64,000 bases of DNA, from contig NZ_JAJNEL010000001.1 in NCBI RefSeq assembly GCF_029428675.1, forward strand, positions 1,674,001-1,738,000, read 5' to 3'. Positions 34,543-43,755 of this stretch are shown here, piece by piece; within the stretch, counting starts at the first letter, position 1; every line of letters starts with the position of its first letter. The notes beneath the pieces were generated by a model. It saw nothing but the letters and a program-made list of their open reading frames with translations. It was not told where the DNA came from and did no database searches. Made by a program: the position numbers and the translations under genes. The stretch is from Streptomyces sp. JH14 (GTDB lineage: Bacteria; Actinomycetota; Actinomycetes; Streptomycetales; Streptomycetaceae).

Positions 34543-35952
34543 ATGTTCCAGAACGCCGACGACGCGAAGAAGTACATCGCCGACGAAGACGTCAAGTTCA
34601 TCGATGTCCGGTTCTGTGACCTGCCTGGTGTGATGCAGCACTTCACCATCCCGGCAGCGGCCTTCGACCCGACCGAGGAACTGGCCTTCGACGGCTCGTC
34701 GATCCGCGGCTTCCAGGCCATCCACGAGTCCGACATGGCGCTCCGCGCGGACCTGTCGACCGCCCGTGTCGACCCCTTCCGCCGCGACAAGACCGTCAAC
34801 ATCAACTTCTTCATCCACGACCCGATCACCGGCGAGCAGTACAGCCGTGACCCGCGCAACGTGGCCAAGAAGGCCGAGGCGTACCTCGCCTCCACCGGTA
34901 TCGCCGACACCGCGTACTTCGGTCCCGAGGCCGAGTTCTACGTCTTCGACAACGTCCGCTTCCAGACGTCGGCGAACGAGAGCTTCTACCACATCGACTC
35001 CGAGGCCGGCGCCTGGAACACCGGTTCCGAAGAGAACAACCGTGGTTACAAGGTCCGCTACAAGGGCGGCTACTTCCCGGTCCCGCCGGTCGACCACTTC
35101 GCCGACCTGCGTGCCGAGATCTCCCTGGAGCTGGACAAGAACGGCCTCCAGGTCGAGCGCCAGCACCACGAGGTCGGCACCGCCGGCCAGGCCGAGATCA
35201 ACTACAAGTTCAACACGCTGCTCGCCGCGGCCGACGACCTGATGCTCTTCAAGTACATCGTGAAGAACGTCGCCTGGCGCAACGGCAAGACCGCGACCTT
35301 CATGCCGAAGCCGATCTTCGGTGACAACGGCTCGGGCATGCACGTCCACCAGTCCCTGTGGGCCGGCGGCGACCCGCTGTTCTACGACGAGCAGGGTTAC
35401 GCGGGCCTCTCGGACATGGCCCGCTACTACATCGGCGGCATCCTCAAGCACGCCCCGTCGCTCCTCGCCTTCACGAACCCGACGGTGAACTCGTACCACC
35501 GCCTGGTCCCCGGCTTCGAGGCCCCGGTCAACATGGTCTACTCGCAGCGCAACCGCTCGGCCGCGATGCGCATCCCGATCACGGGCTCGAACCCGAAGGC
35601 CAAGCGCGTCGAGTTCCGCGCCCCGGACCCGTCGTCCAACCCGTACCTGGCCTTCTCGGCGCTGCTGATGGCCGGCCTCGACGGTGTGAAGAACAAGATC
35701 GAGCCGGCCGAGCCGATCGACAAGGACCTCTACGAGCTGGCTCCCGAGGAGCACGCGAACGTCCAGCAGGTCCCGACCTCGCTCCCGGCCGTTCTGGACG
35801 CGCTGGAGGCCGACCACGAGTACCTGCTCGCCGGTGGCGTCTTCACGTCCGACCTGATCGAGACGTGGATCGACTACAAGCGGACGAACGAGATCGCCCC
35901 GATCCAGCTGCGCCCGCACCCGCACGAGTTCGAGCTGTACTTCGACATCTAA
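34543..35952 (+). CDS. glnA: Glutamine synthetase type I
   Basis: A 469-residue dodecameric enzyme forming glutamine from glutamate, ammonia and [12 protein letters not shown] (50-58), the catalytic strands EAEFYVFD and [30 protein letters not shown], the Glu loop region [16 protein letters not shown] and the [10 protein letters not shown] segment are all typical of GSI-beta. Y397 in DLYELAPEE is the adenylylation site, so activity can be tuned by GlnE. AGGAGGAG lies 4 nt before the ATG. Transcription is expected to be GlnR-controlled. Confidence 0.98.
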   Translation: MFQNADDAKKYIADEDVKFIDVRFCDLPGVMQHFTIPAAAFDPTEELAFDGSSIRGFQAIHESDMALRADLSTARVDPFRRDKTVNINFFIHDPITGEQYSRDPRNVAKKAEAYLASTGIADTAYFGPEAEFYVFDNVRFQTSANESFYHIDSEAGAWNTGSEENNRGYKVRYKGGYFPVPPVDHFADLRAEISLELDKNGLQVERQHHEVGTAGQAEINYKFNTLLAAADDLMLFKYIVKNVAWRNGKTATFMPKPIFGDNGSGMHVHQSLWAGGDPLFYDEQGYAGLSDMARYYIGGILKHAPSLLAFTNPTVNSYHRLVPGFEAPVNMVYSQRNRSAAMRIPITGSNPKAKRVEFRAPDPSSNPYLAFSALLMAGLDGVKNKIEPAEPIDKDLYELAPEEHANVQQVPTSLPAVLDALEADHEYLLAGGVFTSDLIETWIDYKRTNEIAPIQLRPHPHEFELYFDI

Positions 35953-35999
35953 GAACGCCGCAGGTCAGAGCGGGTTTCTGCTCGCCTGGGCCGGCTGTG

Positions 36000-36050
36000 G
36001 GCCGTCGGTCGTGCCCTTCCCTCACCGGAAGGCGCGGCCGACGGCCTTTT
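36000..36050 (+). terminator. Terminator after glnA
   Basis: GGCCGTCGG (36000-36008) pairs with CCGACGGCC (36038-36046), further pairing inside, followed by TTTT (36047-36050); the most intrinsic-looking terminator in the window. Confidence 0.85.
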
Positions 36051-36146
36051 CCGTGGGTGCCGATCGGGCTGCGGCGGACAGCGCCCCGCGATCGCCGTCG
36101 TCCGTGCCGCAGGCGGCGTCGATGCCCCCGTGCACGGTCCTGGCCG

Positions 36147-36782
36147 TCATGCCCAGGCCGGTGTCCAGGTCCCGGCGTCGCCGTGGTCGAACCGCCCGGG
36201 GCAGAAGTGGTCGCGGAGCGCGGCAAGCGCCGGGTGCAGGTTGTCGCGGTGCCATACCAGTGAGTGCGGGTAGACCGGTGTCGGATTGCGCACGGCAATC
36301 CGCAGCAGCCCGTGGTCGGCGGGCCAGACGAGGCGTGTCCGCTCGCCGACGAAGGTCGCCAGCGAGCGGGAGTCGGTGATGGTGTCCAGCAGGGGCTCGG
36401 TGCCGAAGTCGGGGCCGGTGACCTCGATGGTGAGTCCGAACGCCGCGGCGAGGTCGCCGTAGTACGCGGCCCACTCGGTTCCGGGAACGATGCCGGGCAT
36501 CCAGATCCGGTGCCCGACGAGCTCGGCGGGCGCAACCGCGCGGGCGCCGGCGAACGCGTGGGCCGGTCCGGTCAGAAGCTGGACGGGCTCGTCGAAGGCC
36601 CGGGCGGCCACGATGCCGTCGGGAAGCTGCCGGCCGGGCATGGGGACGGCGCGGAAGGACGCGTCGATCGTGCCGGACCGGATGGCGTCGATGGCCGCGT
36701 CGGCGTCGAAGAGGGTCACGACATCGAGCTCGACCTCGGGGTGCGCGCGATGGAAGTCGCGCAGCAGAGCGGCCTCGGCCTG
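36147..36782 (-). pseudogene. LysR-type regulator remnant (substrate-binding domain only)
   Basis: Minus-strand residues from EAALLRDFHRAHPEVELDVV through DAAIDAIRSGTIDASFRAVPMP, RIWMPGIVPGTEWAAYYGDLA and RTRLVWPADHGLLRIAVR form the ligand-binding domain of a LysR regulator, ending with a normal stop at 36147. The DNA-binding helix-turn-helix, hinge and start codon are missing: upstream of about 36782 the minus strand is only the complement of an MFS fragment. The frame is open to 37016, but the residues there are low-complexity shadow. Confidence 0.75.
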
Positions 36783-37073
36783 GTGACCTGCTGCGACCTG
36801 TTCAACCCGGTACTGGCCACCTACCGGCTCGACCGGACCGACCCCGACCGGGTCGCCCGCACCCTGTCCGCATGGTCGGTCAGCAGCAGCGCCGCCATCG
36901 CGGCCCTGACCGCCGTGTGGGGTCTGCTGGCCGCCGTCACCGGCCCCCGCACCGCGATCGCGATCGCCGGCGTCCTCCTCCTCGCCACCCCGCTGCTCCT
37001 TCCGCGCCAGGACCACACGTCACCGCAGGAAAGCGTCGACCAGGCACCGCGGGAACGGAGAACGCTCGCGTAA
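36783..37073 (+). pseudogene. MFS transporter remnant (C-terminal end)
   Basis: The plus strand encodes CDLFNPVLATYRLDRT, DRVARTLSAWSVSSSAAIAA and VWGLLAAVTGPRTAIAIAG, then a final hydrophobic helix GVLLLATPLLLP and a charged tail ending RERRTLA. This is the last two helices of a 12-helix MFS drug/solute transporter; the first ten and any start codon are absent. It abuts the truncated LysR gene head-to-head. Confidence 0.7.
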
Positions 37074-37270
37074 GCACTCCTCCGCGCTCGACACCGCGCA
37101 CACCGCCCTGACCGTCATGGACCATCAGCCCGCGGTGCTCGCCCTTCTGCCCGGCGGTGGGGCTGCGAAGCCCGGCTGTCCGGTGGCCGGCGCGGCGCGC
37201 GGGGCGTTCTCCGTGCCGGTTCCGGGAGCGCGGAGGGGGAGCGACCTGGTTGGCGTGCAGGACGAACTCG

Positions 37271-37276
37271 TAGGGT
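37271..37276 (+). promoter_or_regulatory. -10 box giving a probable leaderless tetR transcript
   Basis: TAGGGT lies 6 nt before the ATG at 37283; no Shine-Dalgarno. Confidence 0.5.
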
Positions 37277-37282
37277 CGGGGC

Positions 37283-37885
37283 ATGGTCGAAAAGCAGACT
37301 CGGGGCGCAGCACGGGGGCCGGGGCGTCCCCGGGAGGAGCGGGTCACCCGCGCGGTGCTCGACGCGGTGCTCGCGCTGGTCGCGGAGCAGGGGATGAGCG
37401 CGCTCACGATGGACGCCGTGGCCGTGCGGGCGGAGGTGAGCAAGCCGGCCATCTACCGGCGCTGGCCCACCAAGCAGGACCTGATCATCGCGGCCGCCGA
37501 GTCGCGCGTCGGCGCTCTGCACATTCCCGATCTGGGGGACTTCCGCGCCGAGCTGCGGGCCGTGCTCGCCGCACGTGTCGAGGTGTACCGGACGCCCGGG
37601 ATGGACCGCCTGATCGCAGGAGTCTTCGGCGCCGCGTCCGAGGCGGGAGCCGGGCGCAGCGCGTACGGGGCGTACATCGCCCGGGTCATGGGCCAGACCG
37701 GGCGCATCCTGGAGCGCGGCATCGCCCGCGGGGATGTGCGGCCGGACACCGACGTCCGGGCCGCGGCCACCATGGTGGCCGCGCCGTTGGTGTTCCGCCT
37801 GGTGGCGGAACAGGAGCTGCCGGACAGTCACCTGGTGGACGCGGTGATCGAGCTGATCGGGCGCGCCGTGGGGGTGCAGCACTGA
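37283..37885 (+). CDS. TetR/AcrR-family regulator
   Basis: A 200-residue repressor. The N-terminal HTH (about 18-65) reads ERVTRAVLDAVLALVAEQGMSALTMDAVAVRAEVSKPAIYRRWPTKQDL in successive parts, with the 'IYRRW-K-L' recognition signature. The C-terminal ligand domain (TetR_C like, about 85-198) includes FRAELRAVLAARVEVYR and VRAAATMVAAPLVFRLVAEQELP. It lies 116 bp before the dioxygenase gene on the same strand, so it probably controls the catabolic cassette; the ligand is unknown. Confidence 0.9.
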   Translation: MVEKQTRGAARGPGRPREERVTRAVLDAVLALVAEQGMSALTMDAVAVRAEVSKPAIYRRWPTKQDLIIAAAESRVGALHIPDLGDFRAELRAVLAARVEVYRTPGMDRLIAGVFGAASEAGAGRSAYGAYIARVMGQTGRILERGIARGDVRPDTDVRAAATMVAAPLVFRLVAEQELPDSHLVDAVIELIGRAVGVQH

Positions 37886-37933
37886 CCGCGAGCCGATTCT
37901 CTCCGCGGTCATGAAATTGAGAGACGCAGGCTC

Positions 37934-37962
37934 TTGCCATGGCATGCCCGAATATCGATACT
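37934..37962 (+). promoter_or_regulatory. Candidate promoter of the catabolic cassette
   Basis: TTGCCA (37934-37939) and GATACT (37957-37962), 17-bp spacing, 39 bp before the dioxygenase ATG. The palindromes GCCATGGC (about 37936-37943) and TATCGATA (37953-37960) overlap it and could be operators for the adjacent TetR protein. Confidence 0.4.
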
Positions 37963-38001
37963 CCCCGTAACGAATTAATCCTCACCGCGGAGGAAGCACC
38001 C

Positions 38002-38925
38002 ATGGCCTCAGTCGTCGCCACCCCCCAGCCCGTCCTCGACAAGCCACTGATGCGCTACGGGCACCGTGTCCTGGACCGCACCGCCCCGGGCAGCCCCGCA
38101 GCGGAGTACCGGATTCTGGGCGTCCACCCGCTCACCCCCCACATCGGCGCCGAGATCAGCGGAGTCGACCTCGCGCAGCCGATCGGTGACGAACTCGCCG
38201 AGGAGCTGCGGCAAGCACTGCTGGAGTGGAAGGTGATCTTCCTCCGTGACCAGCACCGCTTCGCTTCCGAGCACCACGTCGCGCTCGCAGCGGTGTGGGG
38301 GGAGCCGGAGGTGAACCCGTTCTTCCCCAAGGGCGACACCGTCGGCGTCTCCCGGCTGGCCAAGGACGCCATGGCCATCGGCAACGAGAACATCTGGCAC
38401 AGCGACCACTCCTTCATGGCCGCGCCCGCCCTGGGTTCCGTGCTGCGCGCCGTCGAGGTGCCACCGGCCGGCGGCGACACGATGTGGGCGGACATGGCGG
38501 TCGCCTACGACAACCTCTCCGAGTCGATGAAGGCCCGGATCGACGGACTCACGGCAGTCCACGACTGGGTGCCCAGCTGGGGGTCGCTGATGACCGAGGA
38601 GCAGGTCACCCGGTTCCGGGAGACCCTGCCGCCCGTGGAGCACCCGGTCGTCGTCCGGCACCCGCAGTCCGGACGCAAGGTGCTCTACGTCAACGAGCCC
38701 TTCACCACGCGGATCGTCGGCCTGTCCGACGCCGAGAGCCGTGAACTGCTCGACGAACTCGTCCTCCAGGCCCGAATCCCCGAGTTCCAGGTGCGTTTCC
38801 GCTGGCAGCCGGACTCCGTCGCGATCTGGGACAACATCGCGGTCCAGCACTACGCGATCAACGACTACTACCCGCAGCGGCGCGTCATGGAGCGCATCGC
38901 GGTCGCGGGAGTCCCGCTCTCCTGA
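38002..38925 (+). CDS. TauD/TfdA-family Fe(II)/2-oxoglutarate dioxygenase
   Basis: A 307-residue non-heme iron enzyme. The jelly-roll family start is GVHPLTPHIGAEISGVDLAQP (in two parts, about 40-60). The facial triad is H133 and D135 (NIWHSDHSF) and H283 (IAVQHYAINDYYP), with R294/R298 for 2-oxoglutarate binding (QRRVMERI). VFxRDQH-like VIFLRDQHRF is conserved. Substrates of the family include taurine, aryloxyalkanoates (TfdA), alkyl sulfates and carboxylates; which applies is unknown. ATG 38002 has a strong GGAGGAAG upstream. First gene of a four-gene co-directional set. Confidence 0.9.
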   Translation: MASVVATPQPVLDKPLMRYGHRVLDRTAPGSPAAEYRILGVHPLTPHIGAEISGVDLAQPIGDELAEELRQALLEWKVIFLRDQHRFASEHHVALAAVWGEPEVNPFFPKGDTVGVSRLAKDAMAIGNENIWHSDHSFMAAPALGSVLRAVEVPPAGGDTMWADMAVAYDNLSESMKARIDGLTAVHDWVPSWGSLMTEEQVTRFRETLPPVEHPVVVRHPQSGRKVLYVNEPFTTRIVGLSDAESRELLDELVLQARIPEFQVRFRWQPDSVAIWDNIAVQHYAINDYYPQRRVMERIAVAGVPLS

Positions 38926-39029
38926 GGTCTCTGCCCCGTGGGCCCTCCCCGGCGGGCCCGCGCACGGCCGCGGCACCACCCTGCCTCCTCACCTGCTCCT
39001 CGTCAGCGCCCCTCATCCCGGAGGACCCC

Positions 39030-40328
39030 GTGACCGCCGCCGACACCGCCCCCAGACAGACCGAGCCCCCGACGACAGGCCGCAGCTCCGGCTCCGGCAC
39101 CCGCGCCTGGGTCGTCACCGGCCTGCTCGTGGTCTTCATGATGGTCAACTTCGCGGACAAGTCCGTGTTCGGCCTCGCAGCCGACGAGATCCGTGCGGAC
39201 ATGGGCCTGTCCGCCACCGAGTTCGGGCTCGCCAACAGCGCCTTCTTCCTTCTGTTCTCGGTCGCCGCCGGCGCGGTCGGTCTCCTCGCCGACCGCGTGC
39301 GGCCCACGTGGCTGCTCCTGGCCATGGCGCTGCTCTGGTCGGTCGCACAGGCTCCGGCAGCCCTGGGCGGGGGCCTGGCCGTACTGATCGGCTCACGGGT
39401 CCTGCTGGGCGCCGCGGAGGGCCCCGCCTTCCCCGTCGCCCAGCAGGCCGCGCTGTCCTGGTTCCCCAACCACCGGCGCAACCTGCCCGGAGCGCTGATC
39501 ACCTTCGGCGTCACCCTCGGCGTGATCATCGCCGCCCCCGGCCTGACCTGGGTCATCCACCACCACGGCTGGCGCGCCGCCCTCTGGGTGGTCGCGGCTG
39601 CCGGTGCGCTGTGGGCCCTGCTGTGGGCCGTGTTCGGCGCCGACGGGACGTACCGGACCGACACCGTGCAGACCCTGTCCTCCGAGTCTGCGGTGAAGCC
39701 CGCCTACCGCCGCATATTCGGCACCCGCACCTGGATCGGCACCACCGCCGCCTACTTCACCAGTTACTGGGCCGTGGCACTGATGCTCGTATGGCTGCCC
39801 TCCTACCTGCGCAACGGCCTCGGCCACTCCTCCGACGCCGCCGGCAGACTCATCGTCCTCCCCTGGGCGGTCGGCGCCCTCGCGCTGCTCGGTCAGGCGG
39901 CGCTCACCGGGTGGCTCATGCGCCGCGGAGTCGGCAGCCGCTGGGCGCGCGGCCGGGTGGGCGGCAGCCTGCTGCTGCTCGGCGCGGCCGCCTGCCTGGC
40001 CGTACCCCTCGTGGACGGTGCGGCGGCCAAGACCGCGCTGCTGGCCGTCGGCTTCGGTATGGGCGGATCCTTCGCCACCGTCGCGGTCACCACCGTCTCC
40101 GAACTGGCCCCGCCCGCACGGCGCGGCGGCGCCCTCGGCACGATGAACGCCACCGTGACCACTGCGGGTCTCATCGCCCCCGCCGTCGTCGGATCCCTGG
40201 TCGACAGCCACGGCGCGGCGGGATATCAGACCGCCGTCGTACTCACGGGCGGCTTGCTGCTGCTGGGTGCGCTCGCCGCATTCGCCCTGATCGACCCGGC
40301 CCGCGACGCTCCCCGGCCGAGTGCCTGA
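39030..40328 (+). CDS. MFS transporter
   Basis: A 432-residue, 12-helix permease of the major facilitator superfamily. VVFMMVNFADKSVFGLAADEI (helix 1 with an acidic residue) and LLADRVRPTWLL (the conserved loop 2-3 D-R motif) are seen; the gene set and the ADKS motif resemble the anion:cation symporter branch that imports organic acids. It is therefore a candidate importer of the substrate of the neighbouring dioxygenase. GTG 39030 follows GGAGG. The gap after the dioxygenase is 104 bp. Confidence 0.88.
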   Translation: MTAADTAPRQTEPPTTGRSSGSGTRAWVVTGLLVVFMMVNFADKSVFGLAADEIRADMGLSATEFGLANSAFFLLFSVAAGAVGLLADRVRPTWLLLAMALLWSVAQAPAALGGGLAVLIGSRVLLGAAEGPAFPVAQQAALSWFPNHRRNLPGALITFGVTLGVIIAAPGLTWVIHHHGWRAALWVVAAAGALWALLWAVFGADGTYRTDTVQTLSSESAVKPAYRRIFGTRTWIGTTAAYFTSYWAVALMLVWLPSYLRNGLGHSSDAAGRLIVLPWAVGALALLGQAALTGWLMRRGVGSRWARGRVGGSLLLLGAAACLAVPLVDGAAAKTALLAVGFGMGGSFATVAVTTVSELAPPARRGGALGTMNATVTTAGLIAPAVVGSLVDSHGAAGYQTAVVLTGGLLLLGALAAFALIDPARDAPRPSA

Positions 40329-40376
40329 CACACCGGCCCCACCACCGCCCGCCCACCCCTGCCCTGGAGCGAACCC

Positions 40377-42086
40377 GTGCCCTCCACCGCTGTCGACACC
40401 GAACTGCTGGACCAGGCCCTCGCCGAGCTGCGCGAAGGCGCCGCGTCGTGGACCGCCACCCCGATCGCCGAACGGATCGCGCTGCTGGAGCGGTTGATGC
40501 CGCGGATCGTCGACGGCGCCGCGGACATGGCCGCGGCCGGCGCCCGCGCCAAGGGATACGGACCCGACTCCCCGTGGGCGGCCGAGGACTGGATCGGCGC
40601 CCCGTGGGCGCTCGCCCAGAACGTCAGCGCCTGCTTGCACGTGCTGCGCCGGATCGCGGCGGGCAAGGATCCGGTCGAGGCCGGGGCCGTGCACATGCGC
40701 GACGGCCGCACCCTGGTCGACGTCTTCCCCGCCACCGGATGGGACACCCTGCTGCTCAACGGATTCACCGCCCAGGTGTGGATGCGTGCCGGCACCACCG
40801 CACAGCAGGTACGGGAGCGGGCCGCCGGCGAGTACCGCGGCCGGCCCGGCCGCCCGGCCGTCGCCCTGGTCCTGGGTGCGGGCAACGTCGCGGCCATCAC
40901 CGCGCTCGACATCCTCCACAAGCTCTACGTCGAGGGCCAGGTCGTCATCGCGAAGATGAACCCGGTCAACTCCTATCTCCGCCCGCACTTCGAGCACGTC
41001 TTCGCCGAGTTCGTCGAGCGCGGCTGGGTGCACTTCGTCGACGGCGGTGCGGCCGAGGGCGGCTACCTCTCCGCACACGAGGGCGTCGACGCCATCCACG
41101 TCACCGGCAGCGACCGCACCCACGACGCCATCGTGTGGGGCACCGACGAGCAGGCGGACGAGCGCCGCCGCGACGACAAGCCGCTGATCGGCAAGCCGTT
41201 CAGCAGCGAGCTGGGCGGGGTCAGTCCCTGCATCGTGACCCCCGGCCCCTGGAGCGCGGCCGACTTCCGCTTCCAGGCCGAGCACATCGTCACCAGCAAG
41301 ATGAACAACTCCGGCCACAACTGCATCGCCAGCCAGATCCTGGTGCTGCCCCGGGCCTGGGACGGCACCGAGCGGCTGCTGGAGGAGATCCGGAAGGTGC
41401 TGCACGAACTGCCGCCCCGCACCGACTACTACCCCGGCGCCGGCCAGCGCCTCGCCTCCGTGCTCGAGGCACATCCGCAGGCCGAGACCCACGGCGACGG
41501 TGACTGCCGCATCGTGGTCCCCGACATCACCGACCACGACGACATGCTGATCACCGGCGAGGTCTTCGGCAGCGCACTCGGAGTGGTACGGCTCCCGGGC
41601 GACACTCCGGCCGAATTCCTTTGCCACGCCGTCGACTTCGCCAACGACAGACTCCCCGGCACCCTCGGCGCGACCCTCATCGTCCACCCCAGGACCGAGA
41701 AGACCCACCGCACCGCCGTGGAGACGGCCGTCGCCGGACTGCGCTACGGGACCCTCGGCGTCAACTGCTGGTCCGCGATCGGTTTCCTGCTCGGCTACAC
41801 CCCCTGGGGCGCCTACCCCGGCCACACCAGCCAGGACATCGGCAGCGGCATCGGCTTCGTCCACAACGCCTTCATGCTCGAGGACATCGAGAAGACCGTA
41901 CTGCGTGCGCCCTTCGCCCCCACGCCGCGCGGTCTGTTCAGCGGCTCCCCGTCGCTGTCACCGCGGCCGCCGTACTTCGTCACCAACCAGACGTCCCGTA
42001 CGACGATCGAACGCGTCACCCGCTTCACCGCCGCGCCCGGCATCGCCAAGCTGCCGGCCATCTTCGCCTCCGCGCTGCGCGGCTGA
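40377..42086 (+). CDS. Divergent aldehyde dehydrogenase
   Basis: A 569-residue protein longer than the usual 480-500. The nucleotide fold GRPAVALVLGAGNVAAITALD, the HVTGSDRTHDAIVWG segment (equivalent of the TGSTEVG loop), KPFSSELGGVSPCIV (equivalent of ELGGK) and KMNNSGHNCIAS with catalytic C316 identify it. The 'NSGHNC' motif replaces the usual GQ-C, and the N-terminus has no classic 'KPSE' (it reads KMNPVNSYLRP). It may oxidise an aldehyde released by the upstream dioxygenase, or act as an acyl-CoA-linked reductase. GTG 40377 follows GGAG, 48 bp after the MFS gene. Confidence 0.82.
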   Translation: MPSTAVDTELLDQALAELREGAASWTATPIAERIALLERLMPRIVDGAADMAAAGARAKGYGPDSPWAAEDWIGAPWALAQNVSACLHVLRRIAAGKDPVEAGAVHMRDGRTLVDVFPATGWDTLLLNGFTAQVWMRAGTTAQQVRERAAGEYRGRPGRPAVALVLGAGNVAAITALDILHKLYVEGQVVIAKMNPVNSYLRPHFEHVFAEFVERGWVHFVDGGAAEGGYLSAHEGVDAIHVTGSDRTHDAIVWGTDEQADERRRDDKPLIGKPFSSELGGVSPCIVTPGPWSAADFRFQAEHIVTSKMNNSGHNCIASQILVLPRAWDGTERLLEEIRKVLHELPPRTDYYPGAGQRLASVLEAHPQAETHGDGDCRIVVPDITDHDDMLITGEVFGSALGVVRLPGDTPAEFLCHAVDFANDRLPGTLGATLIVHPRTEKTHRTAVETAVAGLRYGTLGVNCWSAIGFLLGYTPWGAYPGHTSQDIGSGIGFVHNAFMLEDIEKTVLRAPFAPTPRGLFSGSPSLSPRPPYFVTNQTSRTTIERVTRFTAAPGIAKLPAIFASALRG

Positions 42087-42200
42087 CGACCCCGCATTCC
42101 CGCATCCGAACCGAGCACGGCCCGGCACCCGGCCACGAGACGCCCACCGTCCGCGGCGGGCAGCCGGGTCACGCACGGCACCAGAAACGAAAGGCCCCAG

Positions 42201-43679
42201 GTGAACCTCGCCGACCTCCTCAGCCGCAGCGCCGCCGCACATGGCCCCCGCACCGCAGTCGAACTCGGCGACCGGTCGCTGACGTACACCGAACTCGACA
42301 CCCTCGCCGGCCGTGTGGCGGCGCTGCTCACCGCACGCGGTGTCGTCCCGGGCGACCGGGTCGCCCTGATGGTGCCCAACCTGCTGGAGTTCCCGGTCCT
42401 CTACTACGGCATGCTGCGCGCCGGCGCCGTCGTCGTGCCGATGAACCCGCTCCTCAAGGCACGCGAGATCGCCCACTACCTGCGCGACTCGGGTGCGGTA
42501 CTGCTGTTCGCCCACGAGTCGTCCACGGCCGAGGTGACCATGGGTGCGGAGGGCACCGCAGCCGAGGTGGTCCCGGTCGCGCCGGGCTCGCTCGCCGGCC
42601 TGCTCGCCGCCCACCCGGAACCCGTCGCCGGAGCGCTCCGCGGCGGCCACGACACCGCGGTCATCCTCTACACCTCCGGGACCACGGGAGTCCCCAAGGG
42701 GGCGGAGCTCACCCACGCCGGCCTCGCGCGCAACGCCGATATCACCGCACGGTCGCTGATCCGGCTCGGTCCCGATGACACCGTGCTGGGTTGTCTGCCG
42801 CTCTTCCACGCCTTCGGCCAGACCTGCGCCATGAACACCGCGGTCGGCGTCGGCGCCCGGCTGACCCTGCTGCCCCGCTTCGACCCCGTCCTGGCGCTGC
42901 AGACCGTCCAGCAGCGGCAGGTGACGGTCTTCGAGGGCGTGCCCACCATGTACGCGGCCATGCTCGCCGTACACACACAGCAGCCCGGCGCCCACGACAC
43001 CACCACCCTGCGGCTGGCCGTGTCCGGAGGCGCCTCGCTTCCGGTCGAGGTCCTGCACGGCTTCGAGAGCGCCTTCGACTGTCCCGTCCTGGAGGGCTTC
43101 GGCATGTCCGAGACCTCCCCGGTCGCCTCCTTCAACCACCCGGACCGTCCCCGTAAGCCGGGGTCCGTCGGCACTCCGATCGAGGGCGTCGAGATGCGCC
43201 TGCTCGACGAGCAGGACGGCATCGGCGAACTGTGCGTACGCGGCCACAACGTCATGAAGGGCTACTGGGGCCGTCCCGAGGCCACCGCCGAGACCATCCA
43301 GAACGGCTGGCTGCGCACCGGCGACCTCGCGCGCGTCGACGAGGACGGCTTCTACTACATCGTCAACCGCAAGAAGGACCTGATCATCCGCGGGGGCTAC
43401 AACGTCTACCCCCGCGAGATCGAGGAAGTCCTCTACGAACACCCCGCAGTCGCCGAGGCCGCGGTGATCGGCGTCCTGCACCCCACCCTCGGCGAGGAGG
43501 TCGCCGCCGCCGTGGCCCTGCTCCCCGGCGTCGGGGCCACCCCCGACGAGCTGCGGGAGTTCGTGCGGGCGCGGGTCGCCCCCTACAAGTACCCCCGCGA
43601 GGTCTGGCTGCTCGACGCGCTCCCCAAGGGAGCGACCGGCAAGATCCTCAAGCGCGAGATCGCAGCCCCGAGTTCCTGA
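42201..43679 (+). CDS. Acyl-CoA ligase (AMP-forming)
   Basis: A 492-residue ANL-superfamily adenylating enzyme. P-loop ILYTSGTTGVPKGAELTH (about 155-172), LPLFHAFGQTCAMN, EGFGMSETSPVASFNHP (A5-like), GWLRTGDLARVDEDGFYY and IVNRKKDLIIRGGYNVYPRE (A7/A8), and the catalytic lysine in KGATGKILKREI. It converts a carboxylic acid and CoA to the acyl-CoA, the expected last step after aldehyde oxidation in this cassette. GTG 42201 follows AAAGG. No direct evidence of chain length. Confidence 0.93.
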   Translation: MNLADLLSRSAAAHGPRTAVELGDRSLTYTELDTLAGRVAALLTARGVVPGDRVALMVPNLLEFPVLYYGMLRAGAVVVPMNPLLKAREIAHYLRDSGAVLLFAHESSTAEVTMGAEGTAAEVVPVAPGSLAGLLAAHPEPVAGALRGGHDTAVILYTSGTTGVPKGAELTHAGLARNADITARSLIRLGPDDTVLGCLPLFHAFGQTCAMNTAVGVGARLTLLPRFDPVLALQTVQQRQVTVFEGVPTMYAAMLAVHTQQPGAHDTTTLRLAVSGGASLPVEVLHGFESAFDCPVLEGFGMSETSPVASFNHPDRPRKPGSVGTPIEGVEMRLLDEQDGIGELCVRGHNVMKGYWGRPEATAETIQNGWLRTGDLARVDEDGFYYIVNRKKDLIIRGGYNVYPREIEEVLYEHPAVAEAAVIGVLHPTLGEEVAAAVALLPGVGATPDELREFVRARVAPYKYPREVWLLDALPKGATGKILKREIAAPSS

Positions 43680-43755
43680 GGACCATTTCCCACCCTGCTC
43701 GTCCACGCCGGCCCGCTGCCACCGCGGGCCGGCGTGCAGTTCGTAAGGAGACACC

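Noticed and set aside
36147..37016. A complete LysR regulator reading through to 37016
   Set aside because: The N-terminal third is low-complexity and antisense to MFS codons; there is no HTH motif.
38741..41503. 920-codon plus-strand open frame
   Set aside because: Overlaps the dioxygenase, MFS and aldehyde dehydrogenase genes in another frame; translation is RR-, P- and H-rich noise.
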